From NCBI RefSeq assembly GCF_018343695.1, contig NZ_JAGYPJ010000001.1, positions 124,001-188,000 of the forward strand: a stretch of 64,000 nucleotides of DNA, read 5' to 3'. A program made the position numbers and the translations under genes. Below, piece after piece: positions 47,557-56,599 of this stretch (position 1 is its first letter; every line of letters begins with the position of its first letter). The notes below the pieces were generated by a model. The model worked only from the letters and a program-made list of their open reading frames with translations. It was not told where the DNA came from and made no database searches. This stretch comes from Lederbergia citrisecunda. Lineage in GTDB: Bacteria; Bacillota; Bacilli; Bacillales; Bacillaceae_C.

Positions 47557-50500
47557 ATGCGAAATTATCTTAACCGAAAAGTAAGGGGTGTCCTACTACT
47601 AATGCTAGCTTTGTCTCTTACTTTTTCTGGAGGATGGTCAAATATTCAACAAGAAGGATCCGATCATTTTTTTGAAGGAAAGCCAGATCAGTGGGATACA
47701 GTTCCTCATGCTCAAACTTCGGCTACGCAGCAGTTAGAAATTATGAAAGCCGTTCAGCAGGATGGAAAATTATACGCAATGGTAAAAGGTCCCGGTCTTG
47801 AATCAGGTGGAACGTGGTATATAGATATAGATGGCAATGATAAATCGGGATTAGCTATCCCTTACTGGACCAATAGTAAAGGTATTGATGTGAAAGTTGA
47901 AGAAGGCACTATTTGGGCTGTAAAGGACGGACGATGGGAAACGATTGGAGAATCGAGGGAAGTCTATAACAGCTCAGTCAGGGAATTAGAATTGGATTTA
48001 TCTAAAGTTGAAAATTATAAAAATGTAAATCTACGGATCGCGTTTGCTCAGCTAGGTAGTCAATATTTACCATCCCCTGGTCGTCAGATGTTAGTAGTCC
48101 CGCCACAGACTGATAATGCCTTTGGACCTGACGTGAATATTACTGTGGATGCAGAAATGGATGACTGGGAAGGAATAGAGCCGGTTGCTATATCAGCCGA
48201 TGGAAAAACAATGCTATATGCTGCAATGGATCATGAAAATCTTTTTCTAATTGCAAAAGGTAGAATGGCAGAATTTAATGATATTTTTATTGATACCGAT
48301 CGAAGCTCAGATACAGGATATACAGGTGCAGGGTGGCTTGAATTTGGCGGAGATTGGTTAGTAGAGAATGGTGGACTCTATAAAAGCACCGGTGCTGGTT
48401 GGAATTGGGGGCCCATTGACGGTGTGGATATAAAATATGCAGAAAAAGCTGAAGGGGAAGTAAAAACAATAGAATACAGTATCCCGCTTGAAGCTTTAGA
48501 AATTCCACGTCCAAGGCCGATTTCACTTGGCTTAACATCCAATGACATAAGAGTCCCAGATTCCAGTCAAAAGGCACCTACCATTAACCCACCTTTACCA
48601 AAAATGAACGTTGACGGTGATGCCGAAAAGTGGGAAAGCTTTCCTTTAACAGCAAATGGTGAAGGCGACGTTATTTCAATGAAGGCGTTTGCCAGGAATA
48701 AAAAAGTCTCAATATTAGCTCTTGCTTCTAACTTCAATAAGGAAACAAATATATTTATCGATAGTGATAATAATTTTGAAACTGGTTATCAAGGCTGGGA
48801 ATTTAAGCGGACTGGCGCTGATTATTTAATTCAAAATGGAAGATTATACGAAAGTACTGGATCAGGATGGGCATGGAAAGAAATTGGACCTGTTCCATGG
48901 ATTGTCGCTGATTCTAATACAAAAGGTGTAAAAATATTAGAAACTGAGGCTGATCTTTCATCTTTTTCAAATGCTAACGACACAATGAGAGTAGCTATAG
49001 GTGTCGGGGGTGATTATGCTCCGGCTGTGTCAAGTGAAGGTGAGTATGCGCTTGCGACGGGTCCTTCTGGTGGAAAGATTATTTTAGATGGTTATGATAG
49101 CGATTGGGTCAATATAGACACTGCGATTAAAGGAAAAGGTGATAATATTACGGTTCGCGCTACCCAAGATAATGAAAAAGTCTATTTACTTGTGGAAGGC
49201 GATAATATTAATAATCAAAACACCTTCTTTTTGGATATTGATGATAAATCAAAAACAGGAGATCCTGCAACCGCGTGGAAGTCGTTTGGTCCTGACGCCA
49301 TGATAAAGTATAACCAATTATATCTTTATGATAATAGTATGAAGAAATGGATCCTTAAAGGTCCTGTCGGTACCGAAATTACTTCCGAATATGCCTTATA
49401 TTACTTTTATCAAGATCAAATTGGAAGAAAAAAAGCTGCTCCTTTTAACATCAGCTATATTGGAAAAGAAGCCTATCATCTTCCAGCTTCGGGTGAAAGA
49501 GCATTACATGTCACTGAAAAAATTCAGGTTAAAGAAAAGCAAAATACGTATGAACCAGTTGAGAGATTTGATGTTCTTAACAATCCATATATGGGTTGGG
49601 TAGGTTGGGCAATTTCTAACAAACCATCCGGACAACCACATTCTCTCGTTTATGCCAACATTACATGGAGAGATCTTGAACCGGAAAAAGGAACTTTCAA
49701 TTGGGAAGCAATTGAAAAGCGTTTTCAATTTAATAAGTGGGAAAAAGAAGGAGTGAAAATCAATCTCCGTTTTGTTCTGGATGATCCAGGAAACGATCCC
49801 GATATGGATATTCCAAATTGGCTTTATCAAGAATTGATAATGGTCGAAGGGAAAGATGGCGCAGGTAAGTGGTATAATACACCATCCTCAGTAGTAGGTT
49901 CAGGATTTGCTCCTAATTATAATAGTACGATGTTGATTGCTGAGCACGAGAGAGTTATTAAAGCACTTGCTAATCGTTATAATAATGATCCTAGAATTGC
50001 TTTTGTACAAATTGGAAGTCTTGGACACTGGGGAGAATTCCATAATTGGCCGGAAGAGGTATCTGGTAAATTCCCTAATATATCTGTTTCAGACCAATAT
50101 GTAAGACACTATATAGATAGTTTTACTAACAAAATGATTGGAATGCGAAAGCCTTATCCGATTGCCGCAGAAAATAATCTAGGATTGTTCAATGATGTCT
50201 TTGGAAGTAAAGGAGCTACTGAAACATGGATTGATTGGACTATAAACGGATGGAACGAAATTGGTCCATATGTAGATAATGGCCAAACTCCTGCTGAGGC
50301 ACAAGCTGCATCAAGAATGCCAGACTTTTGGAAAAAGGCATTCTCAGGAGGAGAATTTCATAGTGGGAATGCACTGTTATCATTATCTAACGATACAATC
50401 ATGGAAACCTTGAAACAAGCTAGGGAAAGCCATTCTTCATGGATGGGACCTGCATCCCCTGTACTATATATTACTGGTAAGGATGTTACTGAAAGCGAAC

Positions 50501-50919
50501 AAGCGAATATTAATTTATTGCACAACACTATGGGGTATAGATATGTATTAGAGTCAATTGATTTTAGTAAAAAGTCCAAAGTAGGAGATAAACTGAACCT
50601 ATCAATGACATGGAACAATAAGGGAGTTGCGCCATTCTATTTTAAATGGCCACTTGCTTTTGCACTTGCTGATAACAAAGGTAATCTTATCGAAGAAAGC
50701 ATTCAAACAATTGATTCTACTGATATTCGCGAATGGCTTCCGGGACGCTTTCAGGAGGATGTTAATTTCCCTATTACAAACAAACTTAAGCCAGGTCGTT
50801 ATACATTACTTGTTGCCATTTTGGATGATGAAACCAAGCTTCCTGGTATTAAGCTTGCCATTGAAGGTGAACGTAAAGATGGATGGACAGAACTGGAAGC
50901 TTTAACAGTTTCTAAATAA
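47557..50919 (+). CDS. large secreted multidomain protein with a DUF4832-type C-terminus, putative glycosidase
   Basis: A 1120-residue protein with a signal peptide (VRGVLLLMLALSLTFSGGW). Four related beta-sandwich units follow, roughly 38-183, 190-342, 345-505 and 510-650; units 2-4 repeat a core such as DIFIDTDRSSDTGYTGAGW / NIFIDSDNNFETGYQGW / TFFLDIDDKSKTGDPATAW, each with IDxD or DIDD possibly binding calcium. A TIM-barrel-like region follows from about 665 (NNPYMGWVGWAI, YANITWRDLEPEKGTFNW, IGSLGHWGEFHNWPEE, PIAAENNLGLF), with E827 and E872 as candidate acid/base and nucleophile. A C-terminal beta domain from about 985 looks like DUF4832. No LPXTG or SLH anchor. ATG 47557 after AGGAGG. 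Function inferred, not established. Confidence 0.7.
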   Translation: MRNYLNRKVRGVLLLMLALSLTFSGGWSNIQQEGSDHFFEGKPDQWDTVPHAQTSATQQLEIMKAVQQDGKLYAMVKGPGLESGGTWYIDIDGNDKSGLAIPYWTNSKGIDVKVEEGTIWAVKDGRWETIGESREVYNSSVRELELDLSKVENYKNVNLRIAFAQLGSQYLPSPGRQMLVVPPQTDNAFGPDVNITVDAEMDDWEGIEPVAISADGKTMLYAAMDHENLFLIAKGRMAEFNDIFIDTDRSSDTGYTGAGWLEFGGDWLVENGGLYKSTGAGWNWGPIDGVDIKYAEKAEGEVKTIEYSIPLEALEIPRPRPISLGLTSNDIRVPDSSQKAPTINPPLPKMNVDGDAEKWESFPLTANGEGDVISMKAFARNKKVSILALASNFNKETNIFIDSDNNFETGYQGWEFKRTGADYLIQNGRLYESTGSGWAWKEIGPVPWIVADSNTKGVKILETEADLSSFSNANDTMRVAIGVGGDYAPAVSSEGEYALATGPSGGKIILDGYDSDWVNIDTAIKGKGDNITVRATQDNEKVYLLVEGDNINNQNTFFLDIDDKSKTGDPATAWKSFGPDAMIKYNQLYLYDNSMKKWILKGPVGTEITSEYALYYFYQDQIGRKKAAPFNISYIGKEAYHLPASGERALHVTEKIQVKEKQNTYEPVERFDVLNNPYMGWVGWAISNKPSGQPHSLVYANITWRDLEPEKGTFNWEAIEKRFQFNKWEKEGVKINLRFVLDDPGNDPDMDIPNWLYQELIMVEGKDGAGKWYNTPSSVVGSGFAPNYNSTMLIAEHERVIKALANRYNNDPRIAFVQIGSLGHWGEFHNWPEEVSGKFPNISVSDQYVRHYIDSFTNKMIGMRKPYPIAAENNLGLFNDVFGSKGATETWIDWTINGWNEIGPYVDNGQTPAEAQAASRMPDFWKKAFSGGEFHSGNALLSLSNDTIMETLKQARESHSSWMGPASPVLYITGKDVTESEQANINLLHNTMGYRYVLESIDFSKKSKVGDKLNLSMTWNNKGVAPFYFKWPLAFALADNKGNLIEESIQTIDSTDIREWLPGRFQEDVNFPITNKLKPGRYTLLVAILDDETKLPGIKLAIEGERKDGWTELEALTVSK

Positions 50920-50931
50920 ATTTCTAAAATG

Positions 50932-50962
50932 CGAGTAGGAAGGTTTGCTTCCTACTCGTTTA
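50932..50962 (+). terminator. intrinsic terminator closing the ABC/deacetylase unit
   Basis: CGAGTAGGAAG (50932-50942) pairs perfectly with CTTCCTACTCG (50948-50958), five-base loop, TTTATT tail. Confidence 0.88.
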
Positions 50963-51020
50963 TTGATATTTTAAATGATATTATTTAAACATATTTTTCA
51001 TAAAAAAGTAGGTTGATACT

Positions 51021-51950
51021 ATGATCATAACTGTTACTCTAAACCCAGCAATTGATATTTCCTATCGTGTAAATAACTTTAATATCAATAAAGGTCATCG
51101 TGTTGAAAATGGCCTTAAGACAGCTGGGGGAAAAGGTTTAAATGTATCCCGTGTGCTAAAGCAACTTGGTGAGCAGTCGCTATGCCTTGGATTTCTTGGG
51201 GGACAAAACGGAAAATGGATTAAGAAAAGATTAGAGATGGATGGGATGGAGCAGTCGTTTACTACAATTACAGAGGAAACTAGAACGTGTTTAGCGATTA
51301 TCGATGAAGATCATTCCACGCAGACAGAATTGTTGGAAAAAGGACCTAATGTGTCGGAAGAGGAAAAGGAAAGGTTTCTCGAAACCTTTAATCAACAGCT
51401 GAAGAAGGCAAAACTTATCATTGCTTCAGGTAGTTTACCTTTAGGCTTAGAGCCATCTTTTTATAAGGAAATTTGTAAATTAGTAAAAGAAGAAAATATT
51501 CCCTTCTTTCTAGATACAAGTGGTGAATCCTTAAAGCTTGGTATTGAAGGAAGTCCTTTTTTAATTAAACCGAATCAAGAGGAATTGTCTCAATTTGCCG
51601 GAAAGGAATTAATGAAAATTGAGGAAATGGTAGAAGTGGCAGTAAAAATTTGCAATCAAGGAGTACAAAATGTTCTTCTATCTTTAGGAGAAAATGGGGC
51701 AATGCTTGTTAGAAAAGATACTATTTTAAAAGCAGATATTCCGACTATACCCGTCGTTAATCCTGTAGGATCTGGAGATAGTATGATAGCAGGGATGGCA
51801 TACTCTATTAATAATGGTTTCGACCTTAAAGAAAGCCTAAGAATGGCTTGTGCTTGCGGAATGGCGAATGCGATGGAAGCAAAAACTGGATTTGTTCAAC
51901 CTGAAATAATAAAGCAATTATTGTCAGAGATTAATATAACAACACTATAA
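51021..51950 (+). CDS. 1-phosphofructokinase / tagatose-6-phosphate kinase family
   Basis: A 309-residue PfkB-family hexose-phosphate kinase. TVTLNPAIDISYRV is the FruK/LacC N-terminus, TAGGKGLNVSRVLKQLG the substrate lid, and VNPVGSGDSMIAGMAY the catalytic base. With the deacetylase it could complete a galactosamine route (GalNAc-6-P to tagatose-6-P to tagatose bisphosphate), but no deaminase or aldolase is nearby. Sugar specificity undecided. ATG after TAGGTTG; own short leader after a terminator. Confidence 0.85.
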   Translation: MIITVTLNPAIDISYRVNNFNINKGHRVENGLKTAGGKGLNVSRVLKQLGEQSLCLGFLGGQNGKWIKKRLEMDGMEQSFTTITEETRTCLAIIDEDHSTQTELLEKGPNVSEEEKERFLETFNQQLKKAKLIIASGSLPLGLEPSFYKEICKLVKEENIPFFLDTSGESLKLGIEGSPFLIKPNQEELSQFAGKELMKIEEMVEVAVKICNQGVQNVLLSLGENGAMLVRKDTILKADIPTIPVVNPVGSGDSMIAGMAYSINNGFDLKESLRMACACGMANAMEAKTGFVQPEIIKQLLSEINITTL

Positions 51951-51974
51951 ATGATAGTAGCACTCGATGAAAAA

Positions 51975-52014
51975 TTGACAGTTTAAACTAATTTAGTTAA
52001 TGTTATCAGTAACA
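51975..52014 (+). promoter_or_regulatory. promoter and LacI-type operator of the fuconolactonase gene
   Basis: TTGACA (51975-51980), 17 bp, TAATGT (51998-52003), overlapping TGTTATCAGTAACA (52001-52014), an imperfect palindrome. The same word recurs at 54148 and 56548. Repressor bound here would block RNA polymerase. Confidence 0.72.
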
Positions 52015-52046
52015 ATTAACTGAATTTTTAATAAAGGGTGGATAAA

Positions 52047-52880
52047 ATGAAAATCGATGCACATCAACATTATTGGAAGCTTGAAAATCAACATACCGAT
52101 TGGCCAACTTCTGATTTAGCTGCGATTTATCGCAATTTCCTTCCCGAGGATCTCGAGACACATTTAATGCAACATCAAGTTGATAAAACTATCGTGGTCC
52201 AAGCATCTCCTGATTTAAGAGAGAATGAATTTTTACTAGAATTGGTAGAGCATCATGATTCTATTGGAGGGGTTGTGGGTTGGATTGACATGTCATCTGA
52301 ACAATTTCCTGAGCATTTTTCTAAATTAAAAAGTCATCCAAAATTTGTAGGTATTCGGCCGATGCTTCAAAGCATAGAGGATGATCGCTGGATTGTAAGA
52401 CCTGACGTAAAGAAGAATATTCATCTATTAATTGCGAACGATTTTCCAATTGATATATTAATCTTTCCTAAACATCTTCCTGTTATTTTAGAGTTATTGG
52501 AAGAATTTCCAACACTAAGAGCAGCTATTGATCATTGTGCCAAACCTAATATAAAGGAACAGCAATGGGATAAATGGGCAGAGGAAATAAAGAAGATAGC
52601 GAAGTTTGAAACGGTAATGTGTAAAATATCGGGCCTCGTAACTGAAGCTGATCATCAATCATGGGTATTGGATGACTTTAAACCTTACATACAGCATGTC
52701 TTTAATTGCTTTGGCTCAAATCGAATCATGTTTGGGAGTGATTGGCCGGTATGTCTTCTAGCTGCTTCTTATGATGAAATCATGGAAGTGGTAGTTGAAA
52801 ATTTGGCTAAAGGATTGTCATCCGCAGAAAAAGAATGTTTATTTGGTGAAAATGCAAAGAAGTTTTATAAATTGCAATAA
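52047..52880 (+). CDS. amidohydrolase, probable L-fuconolactonase
   Basis: A 277-residue amidohydrolase-2 family protein. IDAHQHYW at the N-terminus, AAIDHCAKP and MFGSDWPVCLL near the C-terminus supply metal and catalytic residues. The family includes L-fuconolactonase, which opens L-fucono-1,5-lactone to L-fuconate. Neighbouring fucosidases, dehydrogenases and FucU favour that substrate; 4-sulfomuconolactone or rhamnonolactone hydrolases are alternatives. ATG at 52047 follows AAAGGGTGG. Confidence 0.8.
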   Translation: MKIDAHQHYWKLENQHTDWPTSDLAAIYRNFLPEDLETHLMQHQVDKTIVVQASPDLRENEFLLELVEHHDSIGGVVGWIDMSSEQFPEHFSKLKSHPKFVGIRPMLQSIEDDRWIVRPDVKKNIHLLIANDFPIDILIFPKHLPVILELLEEFPTLRAAIDHCAKPNIKEQQWDKWAEEIKKIAKFETVMCKISGLVTEADHQSWVLDDFKPYIQHVFNCFGSNRIMFGSDWPVCLLAASYDEIMEVVVENLAKGLSSAEKECLFGENAKKFYKLQ

Positions 52881-52883
52881 AGT

Positions 52884-52920
52884 AACGAGGCTACCTCAAA
52901 TATAGGAGGAGCCTCGTTTT
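52884..52920. terminator. bidirectional terminator between convergent genes
   Basis: AACGAGGCT (52884-52892) and AGCCTCGTT (52910-52918) form the stem, with further pairing of CCTC and GAGG inside, then TTTT. It serves both the lactonase gene and the convergent lacI gene. Confidence 0.85.
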
Positions 52921-53940
52921 TTAATCTAACAATTGGATAGAAGATTTTCTAACATGGATTTCTGCAGGTAGTACAATTTTTCTAGGCATTTTTGGGGCCG
53001 TATTTTCAATTCGTTCAATTAGCATTTGCATCCCTAAATATCCGAAATTATAAGAAGGTTGTTCTGCAGCCGTTATAAAAGGCTCACTTCCGGTATAATT
53101 TGGTACCCCATCGTAACAAACAACCGCTACATCTTCGGGAACATTCTTCTTATTTTCCTTTAAAAATTTTACTGCATCAATTCCAATAAAGTTACTTGTT
53201 GCAAAAATTGCGGTTGGACGTTCCGTTTCAGGTAATTCCATCATCTTTTTGATAGCTTCAGAAACATCATTATCTTGGAGAAAATTACTTTGATGGATTA
53301 AGTTTTCGTTCACTTCTAATCCATGTAATTTCAGTGTATCGCAATATGCTTGTTGGCGTTCTCGTGCAGTTGCCACATCCAATGGAGCATTGATAATCGC
53401 GATTTTTTTATGTCCTTGATTTATGAGATGTTCTATCAGTCTACGGGTAGTTGTCTCATTGTCACTTAACACTTGGTCACAATCCAAATCTTTGATGTGA
53501 CGGTCTATTAATACGAAAGGAATATTGAACTTTGTCAGTTTTCGAATGTTCTTTTTCGAGGAATCATTGGCTGGGGCAATTAACACACCATCAGTTCCAG
53601 TAGAAATAAGCATATCAATATATTTCGATTCCTTTTCTATATTCTCGTCACTGTTACAAAGCATTAACTGATATCCCATTTGCATAGCCTTATCTTCTGC
53701 ACCTCGAGCAACACTCGTGAAAAAAGGATTAGAAATATCAGTTATCATCAAGGATAGTATTTTTGTTTTTTTGGAAATAAGACTTCTAGCAGAACTATTT
53801 GGAATATAACCAAGTTCATTAATAATAGCTTCAACTTTTTCTTTTGTTTTCTGACTAATGGATCCCGAGTTATTAATGACTCGGGATACGGTCATTGCCG
53901 AGACATTAGCTTTTTTTGCTATATCGTAAATGGTTACCAA
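52921..53940 (-). CDS. LacI-family regulator, probable fucose-island repressor
   Basis: A 339-residue LacI/GalR protein: helix-turn-helix TIYDIAKKANVSAMTVSRVIN, hinge NSSARSLISKKT, effector domain with ISNPFFTSVARGAED and the C-terminal IRKSSIQL. It lies inside the fucose island between the lactonase and the first GH29 gene. A shared near-palindromic operator at 52001, 54148, 56548 and its own leader (53988) is the natural target. I prefer the TTG at 53940, five bases after AAAGGATGA; the ATG at 53949 is inside that site. Likely effector is L-fucose or an intermediate. Confidence 0.88.
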   Translation of the reverse strand: MVTIYDIAKKANVSAMTVSRVINNSGSISQKTKEKVEAIINELGYIPNSSARSLISKKTKILSLMITDISNPFFTSVARGAEDKAMQMGYQLMLCNSDENIEKESKYIDMLISTGTDGVLIAPANDSSKKNIRKLTKFNIPFVLIDRHIKDLDCDQVLSDNETTTRRLIEHLINQGHKKIAIINAPLDVATARERQQAYCDTLKLHGLEVNENLIHQSNFLQDNDVSEAIKKMMELPETERPTAIFATSNFIGIDAVKFLKENKKNVPEDVAVVCYDGVPNYTGSEPFITAAEQPSYNFGYLGMQMLIERIENTAPKMPRKIVLPAEIHVRKSSIQLLD

Positions 53941-53987
53941 CGGATTCATCCTTTCACTTTTTTAGAAATGTAGTGTTTGTTATTAAA

Positions 53988-54001
53988 TGTTATTGGTATC
54001 G
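53988..54001. promoter_or_regulatory. candidate LacI operator in the lacI leader
   Basis: TGTTATTGGTATCG matches TGTTATCGGTAACA at 11 of 14 positions. It lies 40-60 bp upstream of the regulator's start codon and downstream of a TATAAT on the minus strand, consistent with autoregulation. Confidence 0.5.
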
Positions 54002-54116
54002 GTGATGAAGGATATATGAACATTATAGCCTATAAAGAATGAAAATAATGAAAAATAAAGTGTTTCATAAGAGAGATATTAGTAATAGTGTTATTTGAGT
54101 CTACATAAACTTCAGA

Positions 54117-54161
54117 TTGACAGTAATATTTGATAGTGTTATGTTAAGATTATCGGTAACC
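54117..54161 (+). promoter_or_regulatory. promoter and LacI-type operator of the first GH29 gene
   Basis: TTGACA (54117-54122), 17 bp, TATGTT (54140-54145), then GATTATCGGTAACC (54148-54161) two bases after the -10 box; 10 or more bases match the operator words at 52001 and 56548. Confidence 0.75.
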
Positions 54162-54180
54162 ATAAGTAACAAATAATCAA

Positions 54181-54195
54181 TTGTAAACGTTTTCT
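54181..54195 (+). promoter_or_regulatory. catabolite-responsive element (cre)
   Basis: TTGTAAACGTTTTCT fits the Bacillus cre consensus WTGNAARCGNWWWCA at all but the final position. It lies about 20 bp downstream of the LacI-type operator, 31 bp before the GH29 start, where CcpA binding blocks elongation. Predicts glucose repression of fucosidase synthesis. Confidence 0.72.
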
Positions 54196-54225
54196 ATTAA
54201 CAATAATTTATAAGGGTGGTTGAGG

Positions 54226-55506
54226 TTGTTGGATAGAACTGAACGTACTGAATGGTTTTTAAACGACAGGTTTGGAATGTTTATTCATTGGGGGCTATAT
54301 GCAATACCTGCAAGAGGGGAATGGGTTAGAAGTCACGAGAAGATAAGTATTGATGAATACCAGGAATTTTTCGAGGAATTCAATCCAGCTGATTATGATC
54401 CAAAGGAATGGGCAAAGATTGCGAAGGCCGCTGGCCAAAAGTATGTAGTTCTTACTACAAAACACCATGATGGTTTCTGTTTATTTGATAGCAAACTAAC
54501 AGATTACAAGGCTACTAATACTCCTGCTAAAAGAGATTTGATTAAAGAATATGTAGAGGCATTCCGTGCAGAAGGTTTAAAAGTAGGTTTCTATTATTCA
54601 ATTATAGACTGGCATCATGAGCATTATCCCGCTTTTGGTGACCGCATTCATCCGATGAGAGATAATGAAGAATTTAGAGATAAACCTATTGATTTTGATG
54701 TTTATGTAGAATATATGCATGGACAAGTAAAAGAACTTCTTACTAACTATGGAAAAATTGATATTATGTGGTTTGATTTTTCTTACGATGATATGACTGG
54801 GGAAAAGTGGAAGGCGACGGAATTAATCAACATGATCCGTGGTATTCAACCTGATATCATCATTGATAATAGATTAGGTGGAAATATTAAATCGAGCAAT
54901 CCTGAAGTTTATGCAGGGGACTTCTACTCACCTGAACAAATTGTTCCTCCAGGAGGAATTTTAGATGAAGATGGTAACCAAATTCCTTGGGAAGCTTGTA
55001 TTACATTGAATGACAATTGGGGTTACCATGCAAAAGATAAAAACTATAAATCACCGAAGCAAGCGATTAGAACGTTAGTAGAATGTGTTAGTAAAAATGG
55101 GAATCTGCTATTAAATGTTGGTCCTGATGCGAAGGGTTTAATACCAGATCGATCTATAGAGATATTAGAAGAAGTCGGTAAATGGATGAAACGAAATGGA
55201 GAGAGTATATACGGTTGCACAGCTTCAAGATTGCCAAAACCAGAATGGGGTCGTTATACACAAAAAGGCAATAAGCTTTATGCACATGTTTTTGATCGAG
55301 GTATTGGGCCGATTTATTTTGCAGGACTGAAAGGTAAAATTAAAAAAGCTAGATTATTAGCGGATGGCTCTGAGTTACATGTTCAAACCCCTTGGATGGC
55401 TGAGCAATACTCAGATATAGAAAGTGGTGCTTTTATAAATTTGGAGGGAGCGCAACTTCCTGATGAAATGGACACAGTGATTGAATTGGAACTTTTTGAA
55501 AGCTAA
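54226..55506 (+). CDS. alpha-L-fucosidase, GH29 (first copy)
   Basis: A 426-residue GH29 retaining fucosidase. RFGMFIHWGLYAIPARGEW and VLTTKHHDGFCLFDS hold the substrate histidines, IDIMWFDFSYDD the nucleophile (about D184), and GNLLLNVGPDAKG the C-terminal end of the barrel; a short beta domain follows. No signal peptide, so it works in the cytoplasm on imported glycans. The start is ambiguous: TTG 54220, 54226 or 54229; 54226 gives proper distance from AAGGGTGG. An upstream cre and LacI operator suggest control by sugar availability. Confidence 0.92.
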   Translation: MLDRTERTEWFLNDRFGMFIHWGLYAIPARGEWVRSHEKISIDEYQEFFEEFNPADYDPKEWAKIAKAAGQKYVVLTTKHHDGFCLFDSKLTDYKATNTPAKRDLIKEYVEAFRAEGLKVGFYYSIIDWHHEHYPAFGDRIHPMRDNEEFRDKPIDFDVYVEYMHGQVKELLTNYGKIDIMWFDFSYDDMTGEKWKATELINMIRGIQPDIIIDNRLGGNIKSSNPEVYAGDFYSPEQIVPPGGILDEDGNQIPWEACITLNDNWGYHAKDKNYKSPKQAIRTLVECVSKNGNLLLNVGPDAKGLIPDRSIEILEEVGKWMKRNGESIYGCTASRLPKPEWGRYTQKGNKLYAHVFDRGIGPIYFAGLKGKIKKARLLADGSELHVQTPWMAEQYSDIESGAFINLEGAQLPDEMDTVIELELFES

Positions 55507-55533
55507 ATTTTTTATTAAGTAAGGGTGGTCTAA

Positions 55534-56412
55534 GTGAAAATTGGTTTAAGTACATACAGTTTATTAAATGCACTAAACACGGGAGAAATGGATGTTCTTG
55601 ATGTTGTTCAATGGATAGCAGACAACGGTGGAGAACATATGGAAATTGTTCCATACGGATTTACACTTGTTGACAATTTGGAGCTTGCTGATGCTGTAAG
55701 GGATAAAGCAGCTTCTGTAGGTATTGAATTATCTAACTATTCCTTACCTGCAAACTTTGTTCAAGAAACAAAAGAAGAATTTAACGCGGAAGTAGAGCGG
55801 TTAAAAACTCATGTTGATTTAATCCATCGAATGGGCATTAAACATATGCGTCACGATGTAACGTCATTCACACTTCCACCTGAAAAAATTACGATTGAGT
55901 GGTTTGAAAAAAGTTTGCCTTTAATCGTAGAAGGAAGTAGACAAATTGCGGATTATGCCGCTCAATTTGGTATTACGACAACTATTGAAAACCATGGTCA
56001 ATGTGTACAGGCTAGTGATCGTGTACAACGTGTATTGTTTGCTGTTGACAGATCAAATTTTAAAACAACTCTAGATGTTGGTAATTTTTTATGTGTGGAT
56101 GAAGATCCAATTGTTGGCGTTAAGAAAAACCTACCATTTGCATCGCTTGTTCATTTTAAGGATTTTTATATTCGCCCATATTACGAAGATCCTGGTGACG
56201 GTGACTGGTTCAAATCAGCGAATGGTAATTTCTTAAGAGGTTCAATTGTAGGGCAAGGTGATATTAAGATTCGAGAAATCGTTAAGCTTGTTAAAAAATC
56301 TGGCTATGATGGCTATATTACAGTTGAATTCGAAGGAATGGAAGATTGTAAAGTCGGATCGAAAATTGGAATGGATAATCTAAGAAGATTTTGGAATGAA
56401 GTTCATGAATAA
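55534..56412 (+). CDS. sugar phosphate isomerase/epimerase-like TIM barrel
   Basis: A 292-residue AP-endonuclease-2/xylose-isomerase-like protein. IGLSTYSLLNAL, HMEIVPYG, TTIENHG (metal Glu), TTLDVGNFLCVDEDP (Asp), LVHFKDFY (His) and YITVEFEGMED (Glu) give the usual four metal ligands. GTG start after AAGGGTGG, 27 bp after the GH29 gene. It probably isomerises or epimerises an intermediate of the island; the fucose route as usually drawn does not need it, so its substrate is open. Confidence 0.8.
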   Translation: MKIGLSTYSLLNALNTGEMDVLDVVQWIADNGGEHMEIVPYGFTLVDNLELADAVRDKAASVGIELSNYSLPANFVQETKEEFNAEVERLKTHVDLIHRMGIKHMRHDVTSFTLPPEKITIEWFEKSLPLIVEGSRQIADYAAQFGITTTIENHGQCVQASDRVQRVLFAVDRSNFKTTLDVGNFLCVDEDPIVGVKKNLPFASLVHFKDFYIRPYYEDPGDGDWFKSANGNFLRGSIVGQGDIKIREIVKLVKKSGYDGYITVEFEGMEDCKVGSKIGMDNLRRFWNEVHE

Positions 56413-56516
56413 GCAGTAGACTAAACATACAGCATTAACATAGAAAGTTCTGTGTTAATGCTATTTTAATATATAAGTTATTTCCATAGAAAATTAAGAG
56501 AAAGCTCAAGTATGTA

Positions 56517-56563
56517 TTGATTAAGAATTTCACCTTTGTTAATATTTTGTTACCGATAACAAA
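56517..56563 (+). promoter_or_regulatory. promoter and LacI-type operator of the dehydratase operon
   Basis: TTGATT (56517-56522), 17 bp, TAATAT (56540-56545), then TTTGTTACCGATAACAAA (56546-56563), the most symmetrical copy of the operator in the window. Confidence 0.78.
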
Positions 56564-56599
56564 AATTGATAAATAATTTAATAGAAAGGAGATTCCATA

